NCBI GenBank assembly: GCA_003222305.1
Contig: QHVQ01000018.1
Coordinates: 1 to 40,022, forward strand
Reading direction: 5' to 3'
Length of the DNA stretch: 40,022 nucleotides
DNA from: Acidobacteriota bacterium
GTDB taxonomy: Bacteria > Acidobacteriota > Polarisedimenticolia > Gp22-AA2 > AA152
Shown in pieces: positions 7,982 through 16,008 of the stretch. The notes below the pieces were generated by a model, which was not told where the DNA came from, made no database searches, and saw only the letters and a program-made list of their open reading frames with translations. Position 1 is the first letter of the stretch, and every line of letters begins with the position of its first letter. A program made the position numbers and the translations under genes.

Positions 7982-8018
7982 GCCTCAGGGAGCGGGTGGG
8001 AGATGGCCAAGACTTCGC

Positions 8019-8726
8019 TCAGCGGTCGCCGGCTGAGGTCGATTTTTGCGACACCTCCAGCTTCACCGTACGGGATCCGTTCGTGGTGACGAAATCGCTC
8101 TCGAGTGGTGTCCACTGTCCGTTGACCGCCAACAGGTCGAAACCCAGGTAGATGTCGTAGCGACCCACGGGCAGGGGAAAGGAGTACTCGGGTCGCAGCG
8201 TGGTGCAGGTGCCCGAGGCGATCCAGCGGACCACGTTATTGGTTCCATACCTGGTGGGGCTCTTCTTTAGTTCCTTCGCCGTGGGAAGTCGCGGCTGGAG
8301 AGGTTCCTTCGGCTTGCGTACCTTCTCCAGGTAGGCCGTCTTGATGGTGGGTGATTCCATGAGCTTGGTTACTCCCGGGGAGCCCTTCCGACTCACGGAG
8401 ATCTGATATTTGTAGCCCATGGTGGTGATCAACGGCCCGCTGCTCTGGTCCCGCGGTTTGAGGGTCTCTTTGGAGAATCCCAGTTCATTCCGGCTCACAC
8501 AGAACTTGCGGTTTCCCGAGAGCGACAACAGCAGCGTGCCTCCATCCGCCGAGGCCCGCGCGGTCTGCGGGAAAGGAGAAGTCTGGGCGACGGATGCTCC
8601 GGGGTGGGAGCCCTGGGTCTCGTCCTCAGGACTCGGCGGCTGCTGCGAAAACAGACTGGAAGTGCAAATCACTCCCAGGACCAAGGCTGAGATTCCGCCC
8701 AAGCCATTGACCTTTTCAAGCCCCAA
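8019..8726 (-). CDS. Exported protein of unknown function
   Basis: A 235-residue protein with an N-terminal hydrophobic segment (GGISALVLGVICTSSLF) followed by a disordered Ser/Pro/Gln-rich linker. The C-terminal 160 residues are rich in beta-strand patterns with paired aromatic and polar residues (PEYSFPLPVGRYDIYLGFD, near residues 183-200). That is compatible with a periplasmic or cell-surface beta-sandwich. I recognise no family. It is the first gene of a minus-strand unit with the TMTC-like gene. A possible -10 (TATAAT) lies on the minus strand at 8805-8810. Confidence 0.6.
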   Translation of the reverse strand: MGLEKVNGLGGISALVLGVICTSSLFSQQPPSPEDETQGSHPGASVAQTSPFPQTARASADGGTLLLSLSGNRKFCVSRNELGFSKETLKPRDQSSGPLITTMGYKYQISVSRKGSPGVTKLMESPTIKTAYLEKVRKPKEPLQPRLPTAKELKKSPTRYGTNNVVRWIASGTCTTLRPEYSFPLPVGRYDIYLGFDLLAVNGQWTPLESDFVTTNGSRTVKLEVSQKSTSAGDR

Positions 8727-9195
8727 CGCTATGACCCCCGTGTCGACCGAGCGCCTGTGCTATATTTCTTTCAATATCCTGAAGGTTTGCGAAAGGCAAG
8801 GCTCATTATACTGGTGCTGTCGGCCAGGAGCCAAGGGCGAGCCGGGAGAGCCGAATTCCCGGAACTGCCCATCTCGACTCGGGTGCGGGGATATTCTAGC
8901 TGGAGACCGGGAAGAAACCTCCGGCCCGAAGCGGGCGGCAATCGACCGGGGACTGGAAACCCGTGGGAGCAGGCACGCAGTGGGGAGGGGTGGGCAGCTC
9001 CGGGAAAGACCTGTCAAGATCCACGAGCCGGCTGGGATTGAGCGAGCCTAGGAGTCTCGGGTACGACGCTTTCTTGGCCACTCACCCTCCTTCCCACCTG
9101 CCGCCCTGGGAGGGCGAGCGGTGGGACAACCACCGGCTGAGTCGCGCGGCAATCTATCCAACAATTGGTGGACTGTCAAGAAAAAAACACAACAT
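8727..9195. other. Divergent intergenic region upstream of mutS2
   Basis: About 470 bases between divergent genes. It holds two opposing promoter-like elements: TGC-TATATT on the plus strand at 8758-8766 and TATAAT on the minus strand at 8805-8810. The rest is GC-rich, with several short self-complementary stretches. I looked for SRP, RNase P, 6S, tmRNA and riboswitch signatures and saw none. The plus-strand element is too far from mutS2 for a short leader, so a long 5' leader or a small RNA is possible. Confidence 0.4.
8758..8766 (+). promoter_or_regulatory. Extended -10 element upstream of mutS2
   Basis: TGC-TATATT has the same layout as the elements before the genes at 1579, 19329 and 34946. 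If active it would give a leader of over 400 bases for mutS2, or start a small RNA. Confidence 0.4.
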
Positions 9196-11592
9196 TTGGT
9201 AGAATTCGAAGTCACCTCACAATCTACGCTCGAAGCTCTTGAATTCCCGGCCGTCCTTCAGCTTCTTGAGGAGCGGTGCCGGACCCCCTACGGTAAGCAG
9301 GCCGCCCTGGCGCTGAGACCCACCCTCTCGCGAGACCTCGTTCTGAAGCTTCAGTCCGCGACCCACGAGATGGTTCAGTTTCGCAGCCTGCATGGAAACC
9401 TGCCGCTGAATCTCACGACGGACATTCGGCCCTTTTTCGGACGTCTGGGGGTGGAAGGCTCGCGGCTGACAGGCGCTGAGGTTCACCTGGTGGTGGAACA
9501 ACTCAAAGCTGCGCTGGAAGCACGTGGTAGCCTGGTTCGATGCCCTCAGGAGGCACTGCGTGAGGCCGGGCGCTCCCTTCCTGAAGTGGGGAATCTGGTG
9601 CGTTTCCTGGACGGGAAAGTCTCTCTCACGGGGCAACTCGAGGATCGCTGCAGCGCCGATCTGCTGCGGATTCGCCGTCACGTCACCTCCCTTTCCGCGC
9701 GGCTCGAGGCGGAATTGAGGGCCATCGTGAGCCAGGGGGAGATGGCCCGGGCCCTCCAGGACGATTTCATTGCGTTGCGGAACAATCGGCATGTCCTTCC
9801 CGTCCGGATTGACGCCCAGGGAATGGTGGAAGGCATCGTCCATGCCCTCTCCTCCAGCGGGGCGACCGTCTACATGGAGCCCCTCTCCACAGTCCCGCTC
9901 AACAACGAGCTGGTCCGTGCCAAAGAACAGGAAGAGGTGGAAGTCCAGCGGCTCCTCTTGGAATTCAGCGATCTTCTCCGCAGCCGGCTCCCCGAACTTC
10001 GCGATCTCGTCGAGGGCCTTGCCGAGCTAGATCTCCTCCAGTCCAGGGCGATCCTGGCGGAAGACATGGAGGGAGTTGATCCTGATTTCGTCGATGAGGG
10101 CGCGGGCTCCTCCCTTCTTCTTCACCTGGTAATGGCCCGCCATCCGGTGCTTGAGCGAGCCCTAAAAGGGGCGGGGCGGCCTCTGGTCCCGTTGAATCTG
10201 AGTCTGGAGCGGGAGCAACCGGTGCTGGTGGTGAGCGGTCCGAACACGGGAGGCAAGACCGTGGCCCTAAAGACGGTGGGACTCCTCGCCCTCATGGCCC
10301 AGAGTGGACTGAAGGTCCCGGCGCAAGAGGCGCGCCTGCCGATATTCCACAAGGTGCTCATTGACATCGGGGATCACCAGTCGATCTCCGACAGCCTAAG
10401 CACTTTCTCGGCCAGAATGGCTAACATTTCGAGCATGTCCAGGGAAACGGCCAGTCCCGCTTTGGTGCTCTTGGATGAGGCAGGAAGCGGCACCGATCCG
10501 GAGGAAGGGGCCTGTCTGGGCATCGCTATCATCGATTTTTTTCGGAGGCGCGGCGCCATCGTGCTGGCTACCACCCACCATCAGGGGATCAAGGCCTATG
10601 CCGCCTCCACTCCGGGTATGGCCAATGCCTGCATGGAATTCGATGAAGAGTCTTTGCGCCCCCTCTACCGCCTGCGCGCCGGGGCGCCCGGCCGTAGCGG
10701 CGGGCTGGACACGGCGGAGCGTCTGGGACTTCCCCGAGAAATGGTTCTGCAGGCTCGCCGACTCCTGCCGCGACAGCGCGAGATCCTCGACTCCTATCTC
10801 CGCGCTCTTCAGGCGCTTCAGGAAGAGCTTCGGCTGAAGCTCGAGAAGGTTGAAGAGGCTTCCAGGGATGCGCGCCAACGGGAAGCCGAGCGAGAAGAAA
10901 CGGAGCGGCGCCTGGCGCGCGAGAGGGAGACGCGCTTTGCTCGTTATCTGGAAGAGAGCTCCTCACGGGTGCGTGAGGAGTGGGCGAGGTTTCTGCGCGA
11001 GATAGAGGATCAGGAAGGAGCGCGGCGGCTCCGGCGGGAACTTGAGAAGCGGGAGAGGGAGACCCTGGAAACAAGTCGCTCCGGACTGGATCTGGATCTC
11101 GTACCGGCCTCTCGGAAGAGCAGGCCGGGTCGCTCCCTGCCCATCGCGCTGGGAGACAGGGTCCACGTCACTTCCCTAGGTTTGACCGGTACCGTGGAGC
11201 GGTTGGACGGAGATCGGGCGAGGGTCCGCTCGGGATCGAAAGTCTTAAACGTGCGCCGTGAGGACCTGGAAGCGCCGCAAGGGCCGTCCCTGCGAGAACC
11301 CGAGCTTCCCGCGGGGATCCGACTCCTGCGTGCCGAAGAGCCCCTGGTGCGGCAAGAAATCGACCTGACGGGAAAGAGGGTGGAGGAGGCCCTCACCATC
11401 CTCGACAAATACCTGGACGACGCTTCCCTGGCGGCTCTCAGCCCACTCCGGGTCATCCACGGACTGGGCACCGGGAGACTACGGGCGGCAATCAGGGGCT
11501 TTCTGGAGTCCCACCCGCACGTCGAAGGATTCTCAGAGGCGGAACAGAGGGAAGGAGGCAGCGGAGCGACCGTAGTCAGGCTGCGGCTCTAG
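9196..11592 (+). CDS. mutS2: MutS2 ATPase/endonuclease
   Basis: A protein of 798 residues from TTG 9196, close to the usual MutS2 length; the open frame reaches back to GTG 9121, but that extension is unlike the family. It has no mismatch-binding N-terminal domain, as expected for MutS2. The MutS-type core holds a Walker A motif (GPNTGGKT, K354), a Walker B motif (LLDEAGSGTDPE, D427/E428) and a signature helix. A long charged coiled coil follows, and a C-terminal Smr domain has EIDLTGKR (about 721) and HGLGTGR (about 755). Smr domains usually read DLRG; here it is DLTG. MutS2 proteins suppress recombination and act on collided ribosomes in some bacteria. The gene stands alone on the plus strand and is convergent with the genes at 11589-12313. 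Confidence 0.93.
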   Translation: MVEFEVTSQSTLEALEFPAVLQLLEERCRTPYGKQAALALRPTLSRDLVLKLQSATHEMVQFRSLHGNLPLNLTTDIRPFFGRLGVEGSRLTGAEVHLVVEQLKAALEARGSLVRCPQEALREAGRSLPEVGNLVRFLDGKVSLTGQLEDRCSADLLRIRRHVTSLSARLEAELRAIVSQGEMARALQDDFIALRNNRHVLPVRIDAQGMVEGIVHALSSSGATVYMEPLSTVPLNNELVRAKEQEEVEVQRLLLEFSDLLRSRLPELRDLVEGLAELDLLQSRAILAEDMEGVDPDFVDEGAGSSLLLHLVMARHPVLERALKGAGRPLVPLNLSLEREQPVLVVSGPNTGGKTVALKTVGLLALMAQSGLKVPAQEARLPIFHKVLIDIGDHQSISDSLSTFSARMANISSMSRETASPALVLLDEAGSGTDPEEGACLGIAIIDFFRRRGAIVLATTHHQGIKAYAASTPGMANACMEFDEESLRPLYRLRAGAPGRSGGLDTAERLGLPREMVLQARRLLPRQREILDSYLRALQALQEELRLKLEKVEEASRDARQREAEREETERRLARERETRFARYLEESSSRVREEWARFLREIEDQEGARRLRRELEKRERETLETSRSGLDLDLVPASRKSRPGRSLPIALGDRVHVTSLGLTGTVERLDGDRARVRSGSKVLNVRREDLEAPQGPSLREPELPAGIRLLRAEEPLVRQEIDLTGKRVEEALTILDKYLDDASLAALSPLRVIHGLGTGRLRAAIRGFLESHPHVEGFSEAEQREGGSGATVVRLRL

Positions 11593-11885
11593 TTCCGGGA
11601 GGCCTTGGGATCCACCATTTGGTCCATGAAGAAGTCCAGGAGCACTCGGACCTCGCGGATTCCGAGCTCATCTCCGTCGTGGCCCATCCGCAAAAGCTCC
11701 TCGCGCACCGATTGCGCGTCGAAAGCTACCTCGTCGCGGTCCTCGAACAGGGTCACACGGGCCTCCAACATCAGGACTCCAGCGATGTCGCCCAGGACCA
11801 CGGGAATCCTGCTCAGCGGCAACCGGGTCTGGCGGGACAGGCCGCGGAGCTTCTCCTCGAAATCCTCGAAGTCTGTTCCCGTCAC
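11589..11885 (-). CDS. Small acidic protein of unknown function
   Basis: A 98-residue protein starting at GTG 11885, which overlaps the stop of the upstream lipocalin-like gene as GTGA. That overlap implies translational coupling and supports this start over longer frames. It is acidic and predicted mostly helical, with a hydrophobic core segment (RIPVVLGDIAGVLMLEARV) and a C-terminal helix (REVRVLLDFFMDQMV). No signal peptide is seen and no family is recognised. Its stop overlaps the stop of mutS2 on the other strand by a few bases. Confidence 0.6.
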   Translation of the reverse strand: MTGTDFEDFEEKLRGLSRQTRLPLSRIPVVLGDIAGVLMLEARVTLFEDRDEVAFDAQSVREELLRMGHDGDELGIREVRVLLDFFMDQMVDPKASRN

Positions 11886-12313
11886 CGAATTCTCCGGAAA
11901 ATGAAGGTAGTGCCGTCCTTGACAGCCACGCCGCGCATCTCGTCCCCCGTGATGGTGAATTCCAGGGTGAAGGGAGGCTCCGGCTCGTAGATCACCGTCT
12001 GAGCCCGGGTGGACACATGGACAACAGGCACCAGGATCAGATGGTTGCCATCCACGGTATAGCCGCCGAACTGGGAGATGTTGGTCTGGCTGCCCTGCAG
12101 GGAGAAGTTGACGGTGGTGCTGTAATGCCCCTCCAGGAAGATGAACCCTCCTTGGGTTTCCACAGTCGACGAGGGATAGACGATCTTTTCCAGCTTCCAG
12201 ACTCCGGTCACCGGGTCCACGGTGGGACGGCTCTGCGCTCCCTCGCTGGCAAAGGCCTGGGCCAGCACCAACGCGCAGGTCACCTGTAGCCAGCATCTTC
12301 CAAGCCCTTTCAT
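11882..12313 (-). CDS. Exported lipocalin-like protein
   Basis: A 143-residue protein with a clear signal peptide (LQVTCALVLAQAFA). The mature domain begins DPVTGVWKLEKIVY, the usual opening strand of small lipocalin-like domains. Alternating beta-strands follow, ending TFTI-type and TTFIFRRIR. Such domains bind small hydrophobic ligands or act as secreted scaffolds; the ligand here is unknown. It is preceded by a good promoter at 12371-12398 and overlaps the next small gene by four bases. The fold assignment rests on strand pattern only. Confidence 0.65.
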   Translation of the reverse strand: MKGLGRCWLQVTCALVLAQAFASEGAQSRPTVDPVTGVWKLEKIVYPSSTVETQGGFIFLEGHYSTTVNFSLQGSQTNISQFGGYTVDGNHLILVPVVHVSTRAQTVIYEPEPPFTLEFTITGDEMRGVAVKDGTTFIFRRIR

Positions 12314-12370
12314 CTTCTCTCCCCCTTCGGGGCCCGCGCCGACGCCGCCCGGGTGGCTGGGGTCCCGGTC

Positions 12371-12398
12371 AATATAGTCCTTTCATACGAGTGGGCAA
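12371..12398 (-). promoter_or_regulatory. Sigma-70-like promoter of the lipocalin-like gene
   Basis: On the minus strand TTGCCC is followed by a 16-base spacer and TATATT. The -10 lies 57 bases before the ATG at 12313. No other gene would use it. Confidence 0.6.
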
Positions 12399-12411
12399 TG
12401 CTTCTGTCCTG

Positions 12412-13248
12412 TCAGGGACCGACAAGAAACGGATCGTCCCCCGCCTTGCCAGCAGCCAGATCCAGCGTGAGTCCCCGCTCCCCCTCTACGGTGAGCGGGC
12501 GATACCACCGGTAGACCGAAGGTCCCTCGCTGAAGGTCGCCCAGATCCGGTATTCGCCCGGGACGATGCCACCTACGCGATAGGCCCCGCCGGGATCGGC
12601 GGAGACCTCGACCACCTTGAACTCCTCTAGCAGGGCCTGCTCTCGTGCATCGTATTTCGCCTCCAGCGCCTGAAACTCCCCCTGTTTGGTCGCCAGCCGG
12701 CGCTTGGCCGCATCGAGGTTTTGGCCGGCCCGGGTGAAGTTGTCGGAGCTGTTCAGGGCTTGGCGTTTTTCGATCTCGAGAGCCACGATCTCCTCACGCA
12801 ACGCGCGGCTTTCCTGCTGATAGGAGGATACCAGGGCGACGCGCTTCGCTTCCAGTTGAGCCGCTTTCCCCAAGAGCACGATCCGCGCTCCAGCACCATA
12901 GCGGACCTCCCCTGACGCCAGCCTCAGCGTGATGCGGCCGGAGACTTCGGGAGCGGCTGGAGAGGGACCCGGGGCCGCTGGCGGCTGGATCGGCGGCGGG
13001 AACGTGGGGGGTGGAATTGCACCCTGGACCGATGGCGCACCCGCCCGCACCCATCCTTCCACCACGATGCGCACATAACCGTCCTTTTCCTCCAACGTGC
13101 GGCGCACTGCCCCGGGGAGCAGCACTGCAATGGGATGTCCGCCCGGAGTCTCCAGCACTTCTTCTCCACCGGCGGAGCGCACTTCTTCGGCCAGGACCCC
13201 CGAGAGGGACGCCCCGGAAAGCAGCATCAAGACCATGAGGGATTTCAT
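12412..13248 (-). CDS. Exported SH3-like, coiled-coil protein with a C-terminal beta domain
   Basis: A 278-residue protein starting at ATG 13248, where the signal peptide begins (MKSLMVLMLLSGASLSGVLA); the open frame runs further upstream without sense. Residues 25-75 look like a bacterial SH3-type domain (EVLETPGGHPIAVLLPGA, then DGYVRIVVEGWVRA). A Pro-rich linker is followed by a short beta region, then a charged coiled coil of about 75 residues (QLEAKRVALV through LEAKYDAREQ). The last 60 residues resemble a carboxypeptidase-regulatory-like fold (GGAYRVGGIVPGEYRIWA). It is likely a periplasmic structural or binding protein. A TATCAT -10 candidate lies on the minus strand near 13305-13310. 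Confidence 0.7.
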   Translation of the reverse strand: MKSLMVLMLLSGASLSGVLAEEVRSAGGEEVLETPGGHPIAVLLPGAVRRTLEEKDGYVRIVVEGWVRAGAPSVQGAIPPPTFPPPIQPPAAPGPSPAAPEVSGRITLRLASGEVRYGAGARIVLLGKAAQLEAKRVALVSSYQQESRALREEIVALEIEKRQALNSSDNFTRAGQNLDAAKRRLATKQGEFQALEAKYDAREQALLEEFKVVEVSADPGGAYRVGGIVPGEYRIWATFSEGPSVYRWYRPLTVEGERGLTLDLAAGKAGDDPFLVGP

Positions 13249-13369
13249 ACAAGACTCCGACAAAGGTCCGGTCGGGGGAGGATACTGAGGTGCAACGCCG
13301 GAACATGATAGCGTTCTGCCATGGCTCGGGCGAGGGGAAGGCCCGCCCGGCGGCGCGCTCGGGGCGAGT

Positions 13370-14200
13370 CTAGAGATGGAAGACGAAACCAAAGGTGTAA
13401 TTCTCATGAGGCGCCCCATCGGCAAGCCCGATATCCACGCCCAGGCGCAGCGCCAGGTTCTCCGTCGGACGGAAATCGATGGTGGGGGTGATCCGGAAGT
13501 CTACGTCGCCTCCGTCGTATCGCCGCGACTCGTATCGCGCCTCCGCCAGGAAGGTCCAGGAATAGGAGAGTTTCAGGAGGAAGCCGCCGCCTAGCGCCGC
13601 GGAGGTCTTGCCCGAGCCCGTCCCTGAAGGTTTCGGATCGCCGTTGAAGCGGACATCGGCGTTCCAGAGCAGAGCCGATCGGGTGCGGGTACGGCGGTTG
13701 GCGACAAACAGTCCGTAATCCGCCGCCCCGGATCCCAGAAGCTCGCCGTCGTCGGCCGTCGGAAACTTGACCAGCAACCCGGCCGCCCAAGAATGCGGCC
13801 CTTTCTTGAGCTGGAGCTTCGCGAACACATCCACATCGTCGGGGCCATTGTTGCTGAGGTCCGCGGCGAGTCGCTCCCCGAACAACTCCTGGTCTTCGGA
13901 GCGGGACCGGTCCAAGTATCCGAAGGTCCCCCCGAACTCCATGCGGTTGGCCACAGCGAAGGTCGCGATGCCCCGCACTCGGCTATCCGTTCCTCCGCTT
14001 CCCCAGTCGCCGTAGTCTCCGCGCAGCTCAAGCCAGGTCGAGCGAATCAGCTCACCGTCCTGGAGGAAATTATCCAGCTCCATCCATCGATGGTCGCCGG
14101 TGATCTCCTGCCCCTGGGCCACCGAGGATCCCCCCAGGAGCAGGAGAGAAAGAGTGAACAACGCTGGAAGACGATGATTCCGGACCGAGCGTCCCTTCAT
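13370..14200 (-). CDS. Outer-membrane beta-barrel protein
   Basis: A 276-residue protein starting at ATG 14200; GGGAGA lies eight bases before this codon, so the ATG at 14215 is rejected. A signal peptide (LFTLSLLLLGGSSVAQG) is followed by strands with alternating polar and aromatic residues through the whole chain (for example TWLELRGDYGDWG and WTFLAEARYESRRYDGGD). The C-terminus FVFHL fits the beta-signal of outer-membrane proteins. It resembles the porin-like family often annotated as phenol-degradation meta-pathway or transporter-type barrels. The substrate is unknown. Confidence 0.75.
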   Translation of the reverse strand: MKGRSVRNHRLPALFTLSLLLLGGSSVAQGQEITGDHRWMELDNFLQDGELIRSTWLELRGDYGDWGSGGTDSRVRGIATFAVANRMEFGGTFGYLDRSRSEDQELFGERLAADLSNNGPDDVDVFAKLQLKKGPHSWAAGLLVKFPTADDGELLGSGAADYGLFVANRRTRTRSALLWNADVRFNGDPKPSGTGSGKTSAALGGGFLLKLSYSWTFLAEARYESRRYDGGDVDFRITPTIDFRPTENLALRLGVDIGLADGAPHENYTFGFVFHL

Positions 14201-14240
14201 CTGACGTTCTCCCACATTTGTGTAATGGACTGGTTATTCC

Positions 14241-14268
14241 TTGATCCCGCTATCCGTCTCCCTATATT
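14241..14268 (+). promoter_or_regulatory. Sigma-70-like promoter facing a broken HU-like frame
   Basis: TTGATC, a 16-base spacer and TATATT point rightward. The nearest downstream start is ATG 14358. No intact plus-strand gene follows, which makes the promoter notable. Confidence 0.45.
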
Positions 14269-15287
14269 CGATCACGGGCTGTGTTCCTCCGATTCTGTCG
14301 CGGCCGGCGCTGATGAGGCGAATCCGCGACGTCCTTTGGACCCCGGGCGGATTGGGAATGACCAAGAAGGAGCTGATTCACCGGATTTGCCGGGACTGCG
14401 CCTCCTCGAAGAGAAACACTGGGCCGAGGGAGCGCGGTCGGACGGGAATGAAGCCCATCGTTGAACGGGGCCGCTCCGAGACTGCCCGCGTCCTCGCGGC
14501 CGGGACAACCCCGCAGTCCGCAGGTCGAAGAGGTCCGGCGCATTCCGCGACCGGGAGCCGACACGGTCACGGTCAGAAGACGGCGGTCCTTCTCCGACTG
14601 GCAAGCGTTCAGCCAGTCCTGCAAGGCGTCGATCTTGCGGATGTCCGGGAGGGAAGGCGCCGCGGCCTCACTCGGGGTCAAGTCTTCCCGCTCGCGAATG
14701 GATCGGACCTCTTCGTCGAAACTTCGTACTGCCTCGGCGCTGGCCGCCACCATCTCCAGCCCGCGCACTTTCTCCTGCAGCAGGGCGATTTCGATATTGC
14801 GATCCTCGATCTCTATTTCCGCTTGTCTCAGGTGGTTCTGCAAAAAACCAATTTCCTTCTCCGAGCGCTCCCGGATTTCCCGGATTTCCCCTTCCCGCTC
14901 CGCCAGAAGAGAATCCTTCATGTCCAGCTCGCCACGCGCCTCCAGCATCTTCTGACCGCTGGCCCGGATCATGCCGTACTGCACCAGCAGCCGCTCGTGC
15001 TTCATTACCAACTCGTTGTAAAGGTCTCTGGGCACGGTGCGTTCAGCTGGAAGCTCCGCCGCCCAGCGCGTGGTTAGGCTCGACGGCGCCGGGGAGGAAG
15101 GCTCCGCCAGGATCTCCCCCTTCACGAGTCCCAGGGCCTCGAGGTTCTCGAGCCCAATCCGAAATTCCTCGCCGAACTTTCCCTTCTCCTTCTCCGCAGG
15201 CAGCCTGCCGGTCTTGATGTACCGCCGGATCGTGGCCGGCGCGCGGCCCAATGCTTCCGAGGCCTGACGAATGGTCAAGGTCTTCAT
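14262..15287 (-). CDS. MerR-type helix-turn-helix, coiled-coil protein
   Basis: A 341-residue open frame with ATG 15287 and GGGGAG five bases before it. Residues 1-45 are a MerR/excisionase-like DNA-binding domain (LTIRQASEALGRAPATIRRYIKTGRLPAEKE). A linker leads to a long, strongly charged coiled coil (about residues 88-210). The last 100 or so residues, after LLTVTVSAPGRG, are low-complexity and unlike natural sequence. This tail overlaps a promoter-bearing region on the other strand (14241-14450). The real gene may end earlier, with a frameshift hiding its stop. The N-terminal domain suggests a transcription regulator or DNA-bridging protein; its target is unknown. Confidence 0.7.
   Translation of the reverse strand: MKTLTIRQASEALGRAPATIRRYIKTGRLPAEKEKGKFGEEFRIGLENLEALGLVKGEILAEPSSPAPSSLTTRWAAELPAERTVPRDLYNELVMKHERLLVQYGMIRASGQKMLEARGELDMKDSLLAEREGEIREIRERSEKEIGFLQNHLRQAEIEIEDRNIEIALLQEKVRGLEMVAASAEAVRSFDEEVRSIREREDLTPSEAAAPSLPDIRKIDALQDWLNACQSEKDRRLLTVTVSAPGRGMRRTSSTCGLRGCPGREDAGSLGAAPFNDGLHSRPTALPRPSVSLRGGAVPANPVNQLLLGHSQSARGPKDVADSPHQRRPRQNRRNTARDRI
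14358..14450 (+). pseudogene. Possible remnant of an HU-like DNA-binding gene
   Basis: After a plausible promoter (14241-14268), ATG 14358 begins MTKKELIHRICRD, close to the opening of HU/IHF proteins (MTKKELIDRI-type). Homology is then lost in every frame, and no GFGxF or RNPRTG motif follows. It overlaps the doubtful tail of the opposite gene. A degraded or frameshifted HU gene is possible, but chance similarity over 13 residues is also possible. Confidence 0.25.
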
Positions 15288-15399
15288 GAAGGCTCCCCTG
15301 AGATCGGGACGCCGCCCTCCCGGCGCGAGAATCTCGGGGGCGTGTCCGCGCGTGGTTATACCAGAAGCGATCCACGAAGTAAATAAGTCTGATGAGGGT

Positions 15400-15846
15400 T
15401 CAGCGCTTGAGGCGCTTGCGAGGGGCCGGGCGCGGCGCCTGACGACCCAGCCGTCCTTCCGCCAAGGCCTGGCAGATGTCCAGGGAGCTCACGATGCCCG
15501 TGAGCCTTCCCTTCATGCAGATGGGCAGCCGATGGATGCGCATCTTCCACATGAGCTCCGCGAGGCTCTCCACGGGGGTGTCCTCCTCGGCGCTGATGGC
15601 CGGCTCGGTCATGATCTCACCGACCGTGGTAGGGCCGGGGCCGGGCAACTTTCCCTCCGCAGGAGAGGTGAAGGGGTGTCGGCCGCGTCCCAGCCCGCCG
15701 AAGACCACGTCGCTCTCGGTCACGATGCCCCTCAGGCGACCGGCGGCGTCCACGACCGGGACTCCCTTGATGTTTCGTGTTTGGAAGATCTCGCACAGGT
15801 CGTCGATGGACATGGATGCGGTGGCGGTGGCCACCTCGCGGGTCAT
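15400..15846 (-). CDS. Protein with two CBS domains
   Basis: A protein of 148 residues from ATG 15846, made of a pair of CBS domains. The first holds MSIDDLCEIFQTRNIKGVPVVD and GIVTESDV; the second holds TVGEIMTEPAISAEE, RIHRLPICMKGRLTG and IVSSLDI. A CBS pair binds adenosyl nucleotides and usually regulates a partner protein. Homologues begin with an extra RDIM segment, and here the frame stays open upstream as ARDIM, with GGGAGG and CTG near 15879. The true start may therefore be a non-AUG codon about 11 residues earlier. The C-terminus is very basic (RQAPRPAPRKRLKR). Partner unknown. Confidence 0.8.
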   Translation of the reverse strand: MTREVATATASMSIDDLCEIFQTRNIKGVPVVDAAGRLRGIVTESDVVFGGLGRGRHPFTSPAEGKLPGPGPTTVGEIMTEPAISAEEDTPVESLAELMWKMRIHRLPICMKGRLTGIVSSLDICQALAEGRLGRQAPRPAPRKRLKR

Positions 15847-15966
15847 GATATCGCGGGCCAGGGTAGTCAGGGCATCCTCCCAACAGCGGCTTCATTATGC
15901 GACTCCGTCGTCGTAGTGACAAGCGCTTTCGAAGCCTCACTTGGCCTGCCTTGCAGGTTCCTGACC

Positions 15967-15972
15967 TATAAT
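15967..15972 (+). promoter_or_regulatory. -10 element of the ketosynthase cluster
   Basis: A perfect TATAAT lies 36 bases before ATG 16009. A possible -35 (TTGGCC at 15941) is 20 bases away, which is too far for a good match. It is the only promoter seen for the three-gene cluster. Confidence 0.5.
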
Positions 15973-16008
15973 GTTTGCCCGATCCGCGGCAGTCCCGTAG
16001 AGGATTCC

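Noticed and set aside
8757-9051. Plus-strand open frame before mutS2 as a small gene
   Set aside because: Its composition is Arg/Gly/Pro-rich and low-complexity, with no RBS or family resemblance.
8800-9100. SRP RNA, RNase P RNA or a riboswitch in the gap before mutS2
   Set aside because: Key conserved segments (for example GGAAGGAAGCA-type or GAGGAAAGUCC-type) are absent.
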